From: Marinobacter sp. F3R11
GTDB taxonomy: Bacteria; Pseudomonadota; Gammaproteobacteria; Pseudomonadales; Oleiphilaceae
NCBI RefSeq assembly: GCF_003318275.1
Contig: NZ_QOCH01000015.1
Coordinates: 1,149,677 to 1,213,676 of the forward strand
Length of the DNA: 64,000 nt
Direction of reading: 5' to 3'
Both the position numbers and the translations under genes were made by a program. Shown piece after piece: positions 35,522-45,100 of this stretch. Numbering within the stretch: the stretch's first letter is position 1; the number at the start of each line of letters is the position of its first letter. The notes beneath the pieces were generated by a model that saw only the letters and a list, made by a program, of their open reading frames with translations, was not told the DNA's origin and made no database searches.

Positions 35522-36384
35522 CCGGATGTCAGACCCCGCTGCTGGAAAGACCAGGTACGTATGATTTCCAGCTCATCCACTTCATTACGCATCTCCTCTG
35601 GAAACGGCGCAAACGGTGCAGCCATCCGGACGATACGAATCGCTGCATCATCAAGCAGAGTACTCCCGGATGACTGCAGTATGGAAACCTCTTTGATTGT
35701 GCCATCTTTCTGCATGGAAACCAGCATTCGCAAGGTGCCATAAACCCCGGCACGGCGGGCTTCGGTGGGGTAATTGATGTTCCCGACCCGCGTCACCTTG
35801 CTGACCCAGTTCTGCACATACCAGGCATTGGTTGACTTCAGTGTGGAGGCCGCTGTTACCCGCATCACTCTCGGTTTTCGCGCATAAGCCTGCCGCTGGG
35901 CGTCAAACCGGGCTTCAAGGCTGGCGATTTCCAGGCTGCGCTCCATCAGGCTTTTCTTCTCCCTGACCGGCAAAGGCTCATCTTCCGGTTTTGTGCGCTC
36001 TTCCGGCACCTGAACCTGATGACTCGACTTGCTTTCGGTTTGCACAACCGTCTGCTCCTGGCGGAGAACCGGCTCGGTTTGGGCCTGTGGCTCGGGCTGT
36101 ACCTGAGCCACCTCTGTCTGACTGACTTCCGAGGGCTGGGGCGTTGTCATCTCCAGGACTTCTTCCTCGGTACCACTGCCCTGCTGACTTGTCTGGGCCA
36201 GAAAGTCCGCCTTCTCAGGTGCCTCCTCGTCGTCAAATTGCGACAGGGTGATCTCCATCGTCTGGGCAGAGGATCGCGGAGGCTCCGGCGCAAAGGTAAT
36301 TCCCAGCACCACAACCGCATGCACCACCAACGCCATGAACAGCGTGAAGGAAAACCTGTCAAAATCACTTACCTGCACTGCCAT
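35518..36384 (-). CDS. tonB: energy transducer TonB (TonB3-like)
   Basis: TonB-family protein of 288 residues: N-terminal membrane anchor (FSLFMALVVHAVVVLGITFA, about residues 12-31), a long Glu/Gln/Pro-rich periplasmic linker, then a C-terminal TonB domain (NYPTEARRAGVYGTLRMLVS, ASTLLDDAAIRIVRMAAPFAPF-like). Position next to gshB and pilGHIJK is that of P. aeruginosa TonB3, known to be needed for twitching motility rather than for iron uptake; the same role is inferred here. No exbB/exbD nearby. Confidence 0.9.
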   Translation of the reverse strand: MAVQVSDFDRFSFTLFMALVVHAVVVLGITFAPEPPRSSAQTMEITLSQFDDEEAPEKADFLAQTSQQGSGTEEEVLEMTTPQPSEVSQTEVAQVQPEPQAQTEPVLRQEQTVVQTESKSSHQVQVPEERTKPEDEPLPVREKKSLMERSLEIASLEARFDAQRQAYARKPRVMRVTAASTLKSTNAWYVQNWVSKVTRVGNINYPTEARRAGVYGTLRMLVSMQKDGTIKEVSILQSSGSTLLDDAAIRIVRMAAPFAPFPEEMRNEVDELEIIRTWSFQQRGLTSG

Positions 36385-36429
36385 TACCGCGTCCGTTCCT
36401 GTCGTTTGCCCTGATCCATCATTTCCCCG

Positions 36430-37383
36430 TCAGCCCTGCGTAAGACGTTTCTCGACGGCGTCCATCAGCATACCAGCAATGTCCGTTCCGAAAGCATCGT
36501 CGAGCTCGCGGACACAGGTCGGGCTGGTCACATTGATTTCCGTGAGATAATCGCCGATCACATCCAGGCCTACAAACATCAGTCCTTTTTCTTTGATCAC
36601 CGGAGCAACCCGCGCACAGATCTCACGATCACGGGCTGTAAGCTCACGACCCTCGCCTCTGCCACCGGCAGCCAGATTGCCGCGATTCTCGCCTTGAGAA
36701 GGAATTCGTGCAAGAGAATACGGCACAGCTTCACCGTCGATCATCAGAATGCGTTTGTCGCCATCGCTGATTTCCGGAATGTATTTCTGGGCCATGGCCT
36801 GGTGAGCGCCGTAGTTGGTCAGGGTTTCAATAATCACACCCAGATTGAAGTCATTTTCTTTCACACGGAAAATCGAGTGACCACCCATCCCGTCGACCGG
36901 TTTCATAATAATATCGCGATGCCGGGCGTAAAACTCCCGGAAACGCTTCGATGACCGGCTTACCAGCAGAGGCGGCGTCAAATCTTCAAACTGCGTTGCA
37001 AACAGCTTTTCGTTACAGTCCCGCAAAGTTGCTGCAGGGTTAACCACCAAAGCGCCCTGCTGCTCTGCCGATTCAAGAATATAGGTAGCCATCAGGAACT
37101 CGCGATCTACAGGCGGATCCTTACGCATCAGGATCACATCCAGGTCACCCAGGGCGCGATCTCTGGCTGGACCGAAACTGTACCAGCTCTCGGGATCCAT
37201 GTGCACAGTCAGGCTGCGCGTGTGAGCCATGGCCTTGCCGCCGTCCAGGTACAGGTCAGGCAATTCCATGTATTCGATTTCCCAACCACGATTCTGAGCC
37301 GCTAACAGCATCGCCAGTGAACTGTCTTTTTTGAAATGGATATCCTTGATCGGATCCATCACGATCCCGAGTCGAACTGTCAT
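36430..37383 (-). CDS. gshB: glutathione synthetase
   Basis: ATP-grasp enzyme joining gamma-glutamylcysteine and glycine. The 317-residue protein has the family features RLGIVMDPIKDIHFKKDSS at the start, RKDPPVDREFLMATYIL, the nucleotide loop DIIMKPVDGMGGHSIFRV, and DVIGDYLTEINVTSPTC for metal binding. ATG preceded by AGAGAGG. First gene of a leftward operon gshB-tonB-yqgE-ruvX-pyrR-pyrB-pyrC'. Confidence 0.97.
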   Translation of the reverse strand: MTVRLGIVMDPIKDIHFKKDSSLAMLLAAQNRGWEIEYMELPDLYLDGGKAMAHTRSLTVHMDPESWYSFGPARDRALGDLDVILMRKDPPVDREFLMATYILESAEQQGALVVNPAATLRDCNEKLFATQFEDLTPPLLVSRSSKRFREFYARHRDIIMKPVDGMGGHSIFRVKENDFNLGVIIETLTNYGAHQAMAQKYIPEISDGDKRILMIDGEAVPYSLARIPSQGENRGNLAAGGRGEGRELTARDREICARVAPVIKEKGLMFVGLDVIGDYLTEINVTSPTCVRELDDAFGTDIAGMLMDAVEKRLTQG

Positions 37384-37683
37384 AATGCCTCTCTGGCGCT
37401 TTCAAGGGTTAAAAACACGAACCGGTCTGCAGAGTGAACCGGACAATAAGTGCTATGCTGAGAAACCAGATGGTATTGTACCCGAGCCGTGAATGCATCC
37501 GCAGAAATCCTTGGTCAATTACGTGATGTTTCAGGCAGAAGTACATTTGGTCACAAAGTAATACTTTTTATCGAGCCATCGATAATCTATAAATGGGCGG
37601 GGTTTCTAGAACAACTTTATGGTTTGTGCTAAAAACCTTCGTTTGAAAACAATGACAGTCGCTGAGCGCAAGGCACCTGGATA
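37384..37683. promoter_or_regulatory. divergent promoter region gshB / pilG
   Basis: A 300-base interval between divergent operons. It holds a perfect six-base inverted repeat TATCGA-GCCA-TCGATA at 37569-37584, followed by TATAAA at 37588-37593 with a weak TTTTTA -35 at 37565-37570, so the repeat would lie between -35 and -10 of a pilG promoter. A 48-codon open frame (37489-37632) lacks a ribosome site and is not accepted as a gene. Confidence 0.4.
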
Positions 37684-38076
37684 ATGGATGACAACTTCGA
37701 GAACTTGAAGATCATGGTGATCGACGACAGCAAAACCATCCGTCGCACCGCAGAAACTCTCCTGAAAAAGGTCGGTTGTGAGGTGATCACCGCGACAGAC
37801 GGTTTTGATGCTCTGGCCAAAATTGCCGACTCACAGCCGGATATTATTTTTGTGGATATCATGATGCCCCGCCTGGATGGCTACCAGACCTGCGCGCTCA
37901 TCAAGAATAATTCCTCTTTCAAAAAGACGCCGGTCATCATGCTGTCCAGTAAGGACGGGCTTTTCGATAAAGCCAAGGGGCGCATCGTAGGCTCTGACCA
38001 GTACTTGACGAAACCATTCAGCAAAGATGAGCTGCTCAATACGATTCGTCATTATATTCCCGTGACGTCACAGTAA
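37684..38076 (+). CDS. pilG: twitching-motility response regulator PilG
   Basis: Single-domain CheY-like regulator of 130 residues in the Pil-Chp pathway; in P. aeruginosa it promotes pilus extension via FimV and the adenylate cyclase CyaB. Acidic pair D14-D15 in IMVIDDSKTIRRTAETLL, phosphoacceptor D58 in IIFVDIMMPRLDGYQTC, and Lys in QYLTKPFSKDELL. Very close to the pseudomonad PilG sequence. First gene of the pilG-chpC operon. Confidence 0.97.
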   Translation: MDDNFENLKIMVIDDSKTIRRTAETLLKKVGCEVITATDGFDALAKIADSQPDIIFVDIMMPRLDGYQTCALIKNNSSFKKTPVIMLSSKDGLFDKAKGRIVGSDQYLTKPFSKDELLNTIRHYIPVTSQ

Positions 38077-38108
38077 ACCTGCTGACACAAAGAAACATCG
38101 AGGAACTC

Positions 38109-38471
38109 ATGGCTCGCATTCTGATTGTTGACGACTCTCCTACAGAGGTTAAGAAAATCTCCACCATTCTGGAAAAGCACAAACACGACGTGCTTACCGC
38201 CGATAATGGCGCCGATGGTGTTGCCAAAGCGCGTGCCGAAACTCCGGACCTGGTGCTTATGGACGTGGTTATGCCAGGTCTCAATGGGTTTCAGGCAACC
38301 CGTCAGTTGACCCGGGCACCGGAAACAGCATCCATTCCAGTGATCATTGTGACCACCAAGGATCAGGAAACCGACCGCGTGTGGGGCACCCGCCAGGGCG
38401 CCAAAGGGTATCTGGTCAAACCGGTTAACGAAGACGACCTGATCAAGACCATCAACAGTCTGATTGCCTGA
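38109..38471 (+). CDS. pilH: twitching-motility response regulator PilH
   Basis: Single-domain regulator of 120 residues, second output of Pil-Chp, associated with pilus retraction or as phosphate sink. D8-D9 in ILIVDDSPTEVKKI, phosphoacceptor D52 in LVLMDVVMPGLNGFQATR, conserved Lys in GYLVKPVNEDDL. 32 bases after pilG; ATG preceded by GAGGA. Confidence 0.96.
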   Translation: MARILIVDDSPTEVKKISTILEKHKHDVLTADNGADGVAKARAETPDLVLMDVVMPGLNGFQATRQLTRAPETASIPVIIVTTKDQETDRVWGTRQGAKGYLVKPVNEDDLIKTINSLIA

Positions 38472-38492
38472 TCCCCAAATCGTGGAGTAAGC

Positions 38493-39038
38493 ATGTCCGC
38501 CCAGGTCGCCCCTTTTGAAGTTCTGAAGGATATCGCCCAGCGCAGCCGGTCCATGGCTGCGGGCCTGCCTGAACAGCAGGAAGCCGTAGAACTGTGGAAC
38601 GGCATCGGTTTTGTTCTCGCAGGTGAACGTTATGTGGCCCCCATGGGCGAGGTCACTGAAATACTGCATGTTCCCCGGTTTACGCATATTCCGGGAGTGC
38701 AGCCATTTCTGATGGGTGCTGCCAACGTTCGCGGGCGCCTTCTGCCTCTGGTAGATCTTGCCGGATTTTTTGAAATACCCCGATCGTCTCGCAGCCAGCG
38801 GGAACGGCGGGTGCTTGTGGTGGAGCACGGTGATCTTTTCAGCGGCCTGGTCGTCGATACCGTGCTCGGCATGCAGTACTTTGCAACCGACAGTTTCAAG
38901 GCAGCGCCAGCTGGTGTGCCTGAAAACGTTCAACCGTTTGTCGCAGGCGGATATGAACGAAACGAAGAAGTCTGGAAAGTGTTTTCCGCCATCGACTTGC
39001 TCGAAGACGAACGCTTTCTCGACGTCGCACAGTGGTAA
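38493..39038 (+). CDS. pilI: CheW-like adaptor PilI
   Basis: CheW-domain scaffold of 181 residues coupling the chemoreceptor PilJ to the kinase ChpA. Typical elements: FVLAGERYVAPMGEVTEIL, GAANVRGRLLPLVDLAGFF and VLVVEHGDLFSGLVVDTVLG. ATG preceded by GTGGAG. It is followed after about 90 bases by pilJ. Confidence 0.95.
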   Translation: MSAQVAPFEVLKDIAQRSRSMAAGLPEQQEAVELWNGIGFVLAGERYVAPMGEVTEILHVPRFTHIPGVQPFLMGAANVRGRLLPLVDLAGFFEIPRSSRSQRERRVLVVEHGDLFSGLVVDTVLGMQYFATDSFKAAPAGVPENVQPFVAGGYERNEEVWKVFSAIDLLEDERFLDVAQW

Positions 39039-39131
39039 GGGTAGTGACCGTGGCAGGACACACACTCTGACTGCCTGAAGCTTGATTAAAAAAACATTTG
39101 CCAAATTCTTGTAGAGGCCGGGAGCCAGAAA

Positions 39132-41207
39132 ATGAAAAACAGAGCCGGAAGAATCGGTATGGGCCAGGGAGGCAACAAACTCGTTGCCGGCCTGATTGCC
39201 TCGCTGATCGCACTCACCGTCCTGCTCGTTGTGGTCCTGTTTATAGTTAACAGTGACAGCCAGAACGATCAGGAATACATAGCCAACGCCGCAGAACTCA
39301 GGGTGCTTTCGCAGGAAATCGCGAAAAACGCGACGGAAGCCGCCGGCGGTACCGCCGAGGCATTCGACCAGCTGCGCCGCTCCCGTGATGAATTCCAGCG
39401 GCTCTGGACTAACGTGACCGACGGTAACCCGGCAACCGGCCTGCCGCCCAGCGAACTGGCCCGCGACAGCGGCGTTCAGCAGCACTGGAACACGGTACGT
39501 GAGAATGCTGACAGTATTCTGAGCACTCAGGACGCCGTACTCGGCCTGCACGAAGTAGCGCGAACGCTGAACGAAACTATTCCTCAGCTCCAGGTCGAAT
39601 ACGACGATATCGTACAGATCCTTCTGGACAATGATGCTCCGGCTGAACAGATCGCACTGGCACAGCGTCAGTCGCTACTGGCAGAGCGTATTGTTCGCTC
39701 GGTAAACAACGTACTTTCCGGTGATGAAGACGCCGTTATCGCTGCCGACCGGTTTGGCCGGGACGCCAGCTTGTTTGGCCGTGTACTGGATGGCCAGCTT
39801 AACGGCAATCAGGCCATGGGTATCTCCCGGGTAAATGATGAAGATGCAATCTACGGCCTGGAAGCTGTTGATGAATTGTTCGAGTTCGTTTCCCAGAACG
39901 TAGACGCTATCCTCGAGGCCTCTCCCGACCTCTTCAAGGTACGTACTGCAGCCAGCGACATCTTCCAGAACTCCGAGATCCTGCTGTCCGAACTCTCCGT
40001 TCTGGCCGAAGATTTACGTGGCGCCAGCGACTCGCGGGTTGTCAGCCCAACACTGGCTTTCATTATTCTGGCGGCCATGGTTGCCATGGTTGTATTTATC
40101 GGCCTGGCCCTCTACCGGGAAGCCCAGGGACGTCTTGCGACTACTCAGGAACAAAATGAGCAGAACCAGAACGCGATCCTGCGACTGCTGGACGAACTGG
40201 CTGACCTCGCCGACGGTGACCTTACCGCAGAAGCCACGGTAACCGAGGACTTCACCGGTGCCATTGCTGACTCCATCAACTACGCGATCGACCAGATGCG
40301 CGGACTGGTACAGGCAATTCGTGGTACAGCGGTACGTGTGGCCTCGGCGGCACAGGAAACCCAGTCTACTGCGATGCACCTGGCAGATGCTTCCGAGCAC
40401 CAGGCCCAGGAAATTGCCGGCGCTTCAGCAGCGGTTAACGAAATGGCTGTATCCATCGACCAGGTATCGTCTAACGCCGCGGAATCTTCTGCGGTTGCGG
40501 AGCGCTCGGTTGCTATCGCCAAGAAAGGCGCCGAAGTGGTACAGAACACCATTCGCGGCATGGATAATATCCGTGAGCAGATTCAGGAAACATCCAAACG
40601 GATCAAGCGTCTGGGTGAATCTTCCCAGGAAATCGGTGATATCGTATCCCTGATCAACGACATTGCCGACCAAACCAACATCCTGTCCCTGAACGCCGCA
40701 ATCCAGGCCTCCATGGCTGGTGATGCAGGCCGGGGCTTTGCGGTAGTTGCGGACGAGGTTCAGCGTCTTGCGGAACGTTCCTCTGCGGCAACCAAGCAGA
40801 TTGAAGCACTGGTTAAGACGATCCAGTCTGACACCAACGAAGCCGTTATTTCGATGGAACACACCACGGCCGAGGTAGTTCGTGGTGCACGTCTGGCACA
40901 AGACGCGGGTATCGCCCTCGAAGAAATCGAGAACGTATCCATGAGTCTTGCGGAGTTGATTCAGAACATCTCCAACGCCGCACGTCAGCAGTCATCTTCT
41001 GCGGCACACATCTCCAATACTATGAACGTTATCCAGGAAATTACTTCCCAGACTTCGTCCGGTACCAACGCAACCGCCAAGTCTATCGGGAATCTGGCAG
41101 AAATGGCGTCCGAGCTGCGGTCCTCCGTTGCCGGTTTCACATTGCCTGATGAAGACCTGGCAGACCAGGAGCAAGAGGAAGACAGCAACGTTCCGGTGGT
41201 GGGCTGA
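39132..41207 (+). CDS. pilJ: methyl-accepting chemotaxis protein PilJ
   Basis: Chemoreceptor of the twitching pathway, 691 residues. First membrane helix at about residues 17-41 (LVAGLIASLIALTVLLVV), a long all-helical periplasmic part of about 260 residues with two PilJ-type modules, second helix at about 309-326, HAMP-like linker, then the coiled-coil signalling domain with the hairpin tip INDIADQTNILSLNAAIQAS and GDAGRGFAVVADEVQRLAER near residues 515-550. GGAG eight bases before the ATG. Its methylation partners PilK and ChpB are encoded downstream. Confidence 0.96.
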   Translation: MKNRAGRIGMGQGGNKLVAGLIASLIALTVLLVVVLFIVNSDSQNDQEYIANAAELRVLSQEIAKNATEAAGGTAEAFDQLRRSRDEFQRLWTNVTDGNPATGLPPSELARDSGVQQHWNTVRENADSILSTQDAVLGLHEVARTLNETIPQLQVEYDDIVQILLDNDAPAEQIALAQRQSLLAERIVRSVNNVLSGDEDAVIAADRFGRDASLFGRVLDGQLNGNQAMGISRVNDEDAIYGLEAVDELFEFVSQNVDAILEASPDLFKVRTAASDIFQNSEILLSELSVLAEDLRGASDSRVVSPTLAFIILAAMVAMVVFIGLALYREAQGRLATTQEQNEQNQNAILRLLDELADLADGDLTAEATVTEDFTGAIADSINYAIDQMRGLVQAIRGTAVRVASAAQETQSTAMHLADASEHQAQEIAGASAAVNEMAVSIDQVSSNAAESSAVAERSVAIAKKGAEVVQNTIRGMDNIREQIQETSKRIKRLGESSQEIGDIVSLINDIADQTNILSLNAAIQASMAGDAGRGFAVVADEVQRLAERSSAATKQIEALVKTIQSDTNEAVISMEHTTAEVVRGARLAQDAGIALEEIENVSMSLAELIQNISNAARQQSSSAAHISNTMNVIQEITSQTSSGTNATAKSIGNLAEMASELRSSVAGFTLPDEDLADQEQEEDSNVPVVG

Positions 41208-41234
41208 CACACAGCCCGGGGCTAATGGCGGTTT

Positions 41235-42134
41235 ATGTCTGAGCTTCATAACACTCCGTCACCCGCCGAAAGCACTTGGCTTCTGCGCCGACTTCCTGAC
41301 ATGGACGAGGCGCAGTTCAACCAGTGGCAGGTACTACTGGAACATCGCACAGGTATGACGCTGCCTGCAGAGCGCCGCTCGTTTCTGGAAACCAACTTGA
41401 GTATCCGGATGCGGGAAATAGGCTGCAGCAGCTATCAGGCCTACTACGAAGCGATTGTCCTGGGGCCGGATGCAATACAGGAATGGTCAATTCTGGTTGA
41501 CCGGCTGACGGTACAGGAAACCCGTTTTTTTCGGGACCCTGATGCCTTCCGACTAGTCGCTGACTATGTTCTTACACGGCCCAGAGAGCAGCTTCGAAAG
41601 CATGCTCTCGAAGCCTGGAGCGTAGGATGCTCCACCGGAGAAGAGCCTTATACGCTGGCCATGGTGCTGAACGAATGTATGCACCAGCTGACACTGCAGC
41701 CACTGTATGGCGTAACCGGCTCGGACATCAGTTCGCCGGTAGTCGAGAAGGCCCGGACTGGCCGGTTCAGTGCCCGCAAATTACAGGGCATGGACGAAAG
41801 TATAAAAGCCCGGTATTTCCGCCCGGCCGAGCGGAATACCGTTGAGATTATCGATAACATCCGGGAGCGGGTCTGTTTCACCAGGTTGAATGTGTTGGAT
41901 CTGGATAAAGCACCCATGCACGGGATGAACATTATTTTCTGCCAGAATCTGCTGATTTATTTCCGTCGCTGGCGTCGACGGGACATTGTCAAGCGACTCG
42001 CAGAGCGGCTGGCGCCCGGGGGATTACTGGTTCTGGGCCAGGGAGAGCTGACCGACTGGCAGCCCCCAGGCCTGCAAAGAGTACCCTCGGAACATGTACT
42101 GGCGTGGATAAAGCGCCAGACTGACGAAGAATAA
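41235..42134 (+). CDS. pilK: CheR-type chemoreceptor methyltransferase PilK
   Basis: Transfers methyl groups to PilJ. The 299-residue protein has the CheR N-terminal helical domain (LLEHRTGMTLPAERRSFLE), VQETRFFRDPDAF, the SAM-binding WSVGCSTGEEPYTLAMVL near residues 127-144, and FCQNLLIYFRRWRRRDIV. Starts 27 bases after pilJ and ends 11 bases before chpA. Confidence 0.95.
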   Translation: MSELHNTPSPAESTWLLRRLPDMDEAQFNQWQVLLEHRTGMTLPAERRSFLETNLSIRMREIGCSSYQAYYEAIVLGPDAIQEWSILVDRLTVQETRFFRDPDAFRLVADYVLTRPREQLRKHALEAWSVGCSTGEEPYTLAMVLNECMHQLTLQPLYGVTGSDISSPVVEKARTGRFSARKLQGMDESIKARYFRPAERNTVEIIDNIRERVCFTRLNVLDLDKAPMHGMNIIFCQNLLIYFRRWRRRDIVKRLAERLAPGGLLVLGQGELTDWQPPGLQRVPSEHVLAWIKRQTDEE

Positions 42135-42145
42135 CCGGAGAGGTT

Positions 42146-45100
42146 ATGGGCAACCACCATGACAGCATCGCCCTCGACTGGGTTCGGGGCGAGATACAGG
42201 ACACGCTGACTCAGGGTCAGCATGCGTTGGAGGCGTATGTCGAAAATCGTGACGACTCGGCTCGCCTGCGCTTCTGCCTGAATTATCTCCATCAGGTGCA
42301 TGGCACTCTGAAGATGGTTGAGCTTTACGGTGCAGCTTTGCTGACCGAAGAAATGGAAAAGCTCACCCAAGCGGTGTTGGACAACAGCGTCAATAGCGTG
42401 GACGAAGCTGTTAACGTCCTTATGCAATCGATTCTGCAGCTTCCACAGTACCTTGAACATCTGGATAGCAGCCAGGACGACTTCCCCATGGTACTGCTAC
42501 CCTTGCTGAACGACCTCCGTGCAGCCAGAGGTGAGCCTTTACTCTCGGACACATCCCTGTTCAAGCCAGATATGGGACCATCGCGCATGCGGGTTGCAGG
42601 CAGCGTATCCCAACGTCTGCAGGATCCCAAGGTCCTTGGGCATATCCGCAAACTGCGCCAGATGTACCAGTTTGCTCTGGCTGGCATCGTTCGCGAAGAA
42701 GACCTCAGTGCACAATTTGCTTACCTGCAAAAGGTCATTCACAGACTGATTCGTCTTTGTCAGCAAACGCCCCGCGGAGAACTCTGGAAAGCCGCAGCGG
42801 CCTTCGTTGAAACGCTGGAAGCCAGAGCTAATCCTGTCAACGCAGCGGTTAAGTCTTTGCTGCGGGATCTCGATAGTGAAATCCGCCGCCTCATAGATGA
42901 GCACGGGAATATTCTTGCACAGCCAGCGCCCGATGCGCTGCTGAAACACCTGCTCTACTACGTTGCCCGGGCAAACGATCTCGACTCCGATAAAGTCCGT
43001 GATCTGCGTAGCCGTTACCAACTGGAACAGGCCCTGCCATCCGAAGGTGACGTAGATGCTGCCAGAACCCGGGTCTCCGGCCCCGGCCGTGAAGCCATCC
43101 ACTCGGTGGTCAGCGCGCTCAACGAAGAACTTGCTAAGCTGAAAGATCAGCTCGACCTGTTTGTTCGTTCAGAAGTGCGACAGAACAATGAACTTGAAGA
43201 CCTTCTGCCCGGCCTGGTGCAGGTTGGCAACACGCTCGCTGTGCTGGGTCTGGGGATTCCCCGGAAAGTCATTACAGAACAGATTGAGCTTATCGAGAAA
43301 GTCAGCGCCCAAAGTGAACTGGTCGATGACGGCACTCTGATGGATATCGCAGGGGCTCTGCTGTACGTAGAGGCAAGTCTCGCAAGCCTTGATAATGACC
43401 GACAGCCGGAACTCTCCGGAAATAACGGCGACAACCTGCCTTCAAGCAAAGGGTTCCGTGAGCTCGGGGAAGCCAGCAGCGCTCTCCTCAGAGAGTCACG
43501 CAACACTCTGGAGCAGGTAAAATCAGCGGTAATTAACTTTATAGCGTCCCAGTGGGATACCCGTGAAATTGAGCACGTCCCTGGCCTGCTTCACAGCATT
43601 CGCGGCGGTTTGAGCCTGGTTCCTCTGGAACGTGTGTCCACCATGCTTGCCTCCGCCGAGCGCTACATTTCAGACGTTCTGCTCAGTGACAAGCACGTGC
43701 CTGACTGGAAACAACTGGATACCCTGGCAGACGCAATCACCAGCATTGAGTACTATCTGGAACGCCTGGATGAGGGCATCAGTGACAACGAAGATATTCT
43801 GAAAATCGCTGAAGAAAGCCTTGCAAGCCTGGGCTTTCCGGTGGGTGAAGAACCAACCTGGGACAAAGAGCCCGCCCAGGACGATATTCCGGTTGTCGAG
43901 CAAACGGAAGTCAAAACCTCTGACGAAGATCTTCTGGACGACGAAATTCTTGGCGTCTTTGTAGAGGAAGCAGAAGAAGTCCTGCAGACAATCGAGGAAT
44001 TCTATCCTCGACTGCGCCAGGACCACGACGACAGGCAGGCATTGACAGAAGTCCGCCGGGCCTTCCATACACTTAAAGGCAGTGGTCGTCTGGTCGGGGC
44101 AAACAGCCTCGGAGAACTGGCCTGGTCCGTGGAAAACCTGCTGAACCGTGTCATTGATCAGACCATTAAACCGAACGACGAACTGTTCGCCCTGATTGAT
44201 GAAGCCAACGCCCGCATCCCTTCACTTATTCAAGAGTTCCGGGAAGGCCAGGTAGGCGGTGACGTATCCAGTCTTATAGACCGCGCAGAGTCCATGGCGA
44301 CAACCCGCCGCAGCGAAAGCGAAGAAGCTTCTGCTTCTGCACCCGAAGATGTGAGTCCCGAAGCGGCACCCGAGGAAATCCCGGTACCGTTAGTAGCAGA
44401 AGCCAACGACAATCAGCAGGATGACCTGATTGACGATGAAATCCTCGAAATCTTCATCGAGGAGGCAGGCGAGGTTCTGGATACGATCCGCGAGTACCTG
44501 CCTATGCTTCTTCGTCAGCACGACGATCGCAGCGCTCTGTCCGAAGTACGCCGCGCATTCCATACCCTCAAGGGTAGTGGCCGCATGGTCGGCGCACAGG
44601 TAGTCGGTGAACTTGCCTGGTCTATCGAAAATATGCTGAACCGCGTAATCGACGGCAGCATTTTCATGAACGACGATATAGCAAACCTGCTGGACGAGGC
44701 CACCGGCATTCTTCCTGCACTGGTAAGTGACTTCGAACGCAAGCAGCCACCTTCCGTCGATCCGGAAGGGCTTCAGGCACGTGCCACTGCACTGTCTAAC
44801 GGCGAAATTCCCGAAACCAGCTCCATGCCAATCTCCGGGGAGGAGGCAGCACCCTCCATCGGCGTAATGGATGAACCCGATACAGACGATGGTGGCGTAG
44901 ACCCGGTACTCCTCGATATCTTCGAGAGCGAAACCGAAACCCATCTGCAAACCCTGAACGAGTTCCTGGCCTCAGCCGGCGACAAAGTCAGCGTGTCCTA
45001 CACCGATGGACTTTCCCGGGCTCTGCATACACTCAAGGGCAGCGCCCACACTGCAGGAATTACCCCCATTGCTGCAGTTATTGCTCCTCTGGAGCACTTC

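Noticed and set aside
37489-37632. A 48-codon frame upstream of pilG, starting GTG
   Set aside because: No ribosome-binding site, and it covers the likely pilG promoter and palindrome.
38052-39551. A 499-codon open frame on the minus strand opposite pilH, pilI and the start of pilJ
   Set aside because: It is antisense to three well-supported genes with intact motifs, and its translation shows no recognisable family; long antisense frames arise from the codon bias of the real genes.
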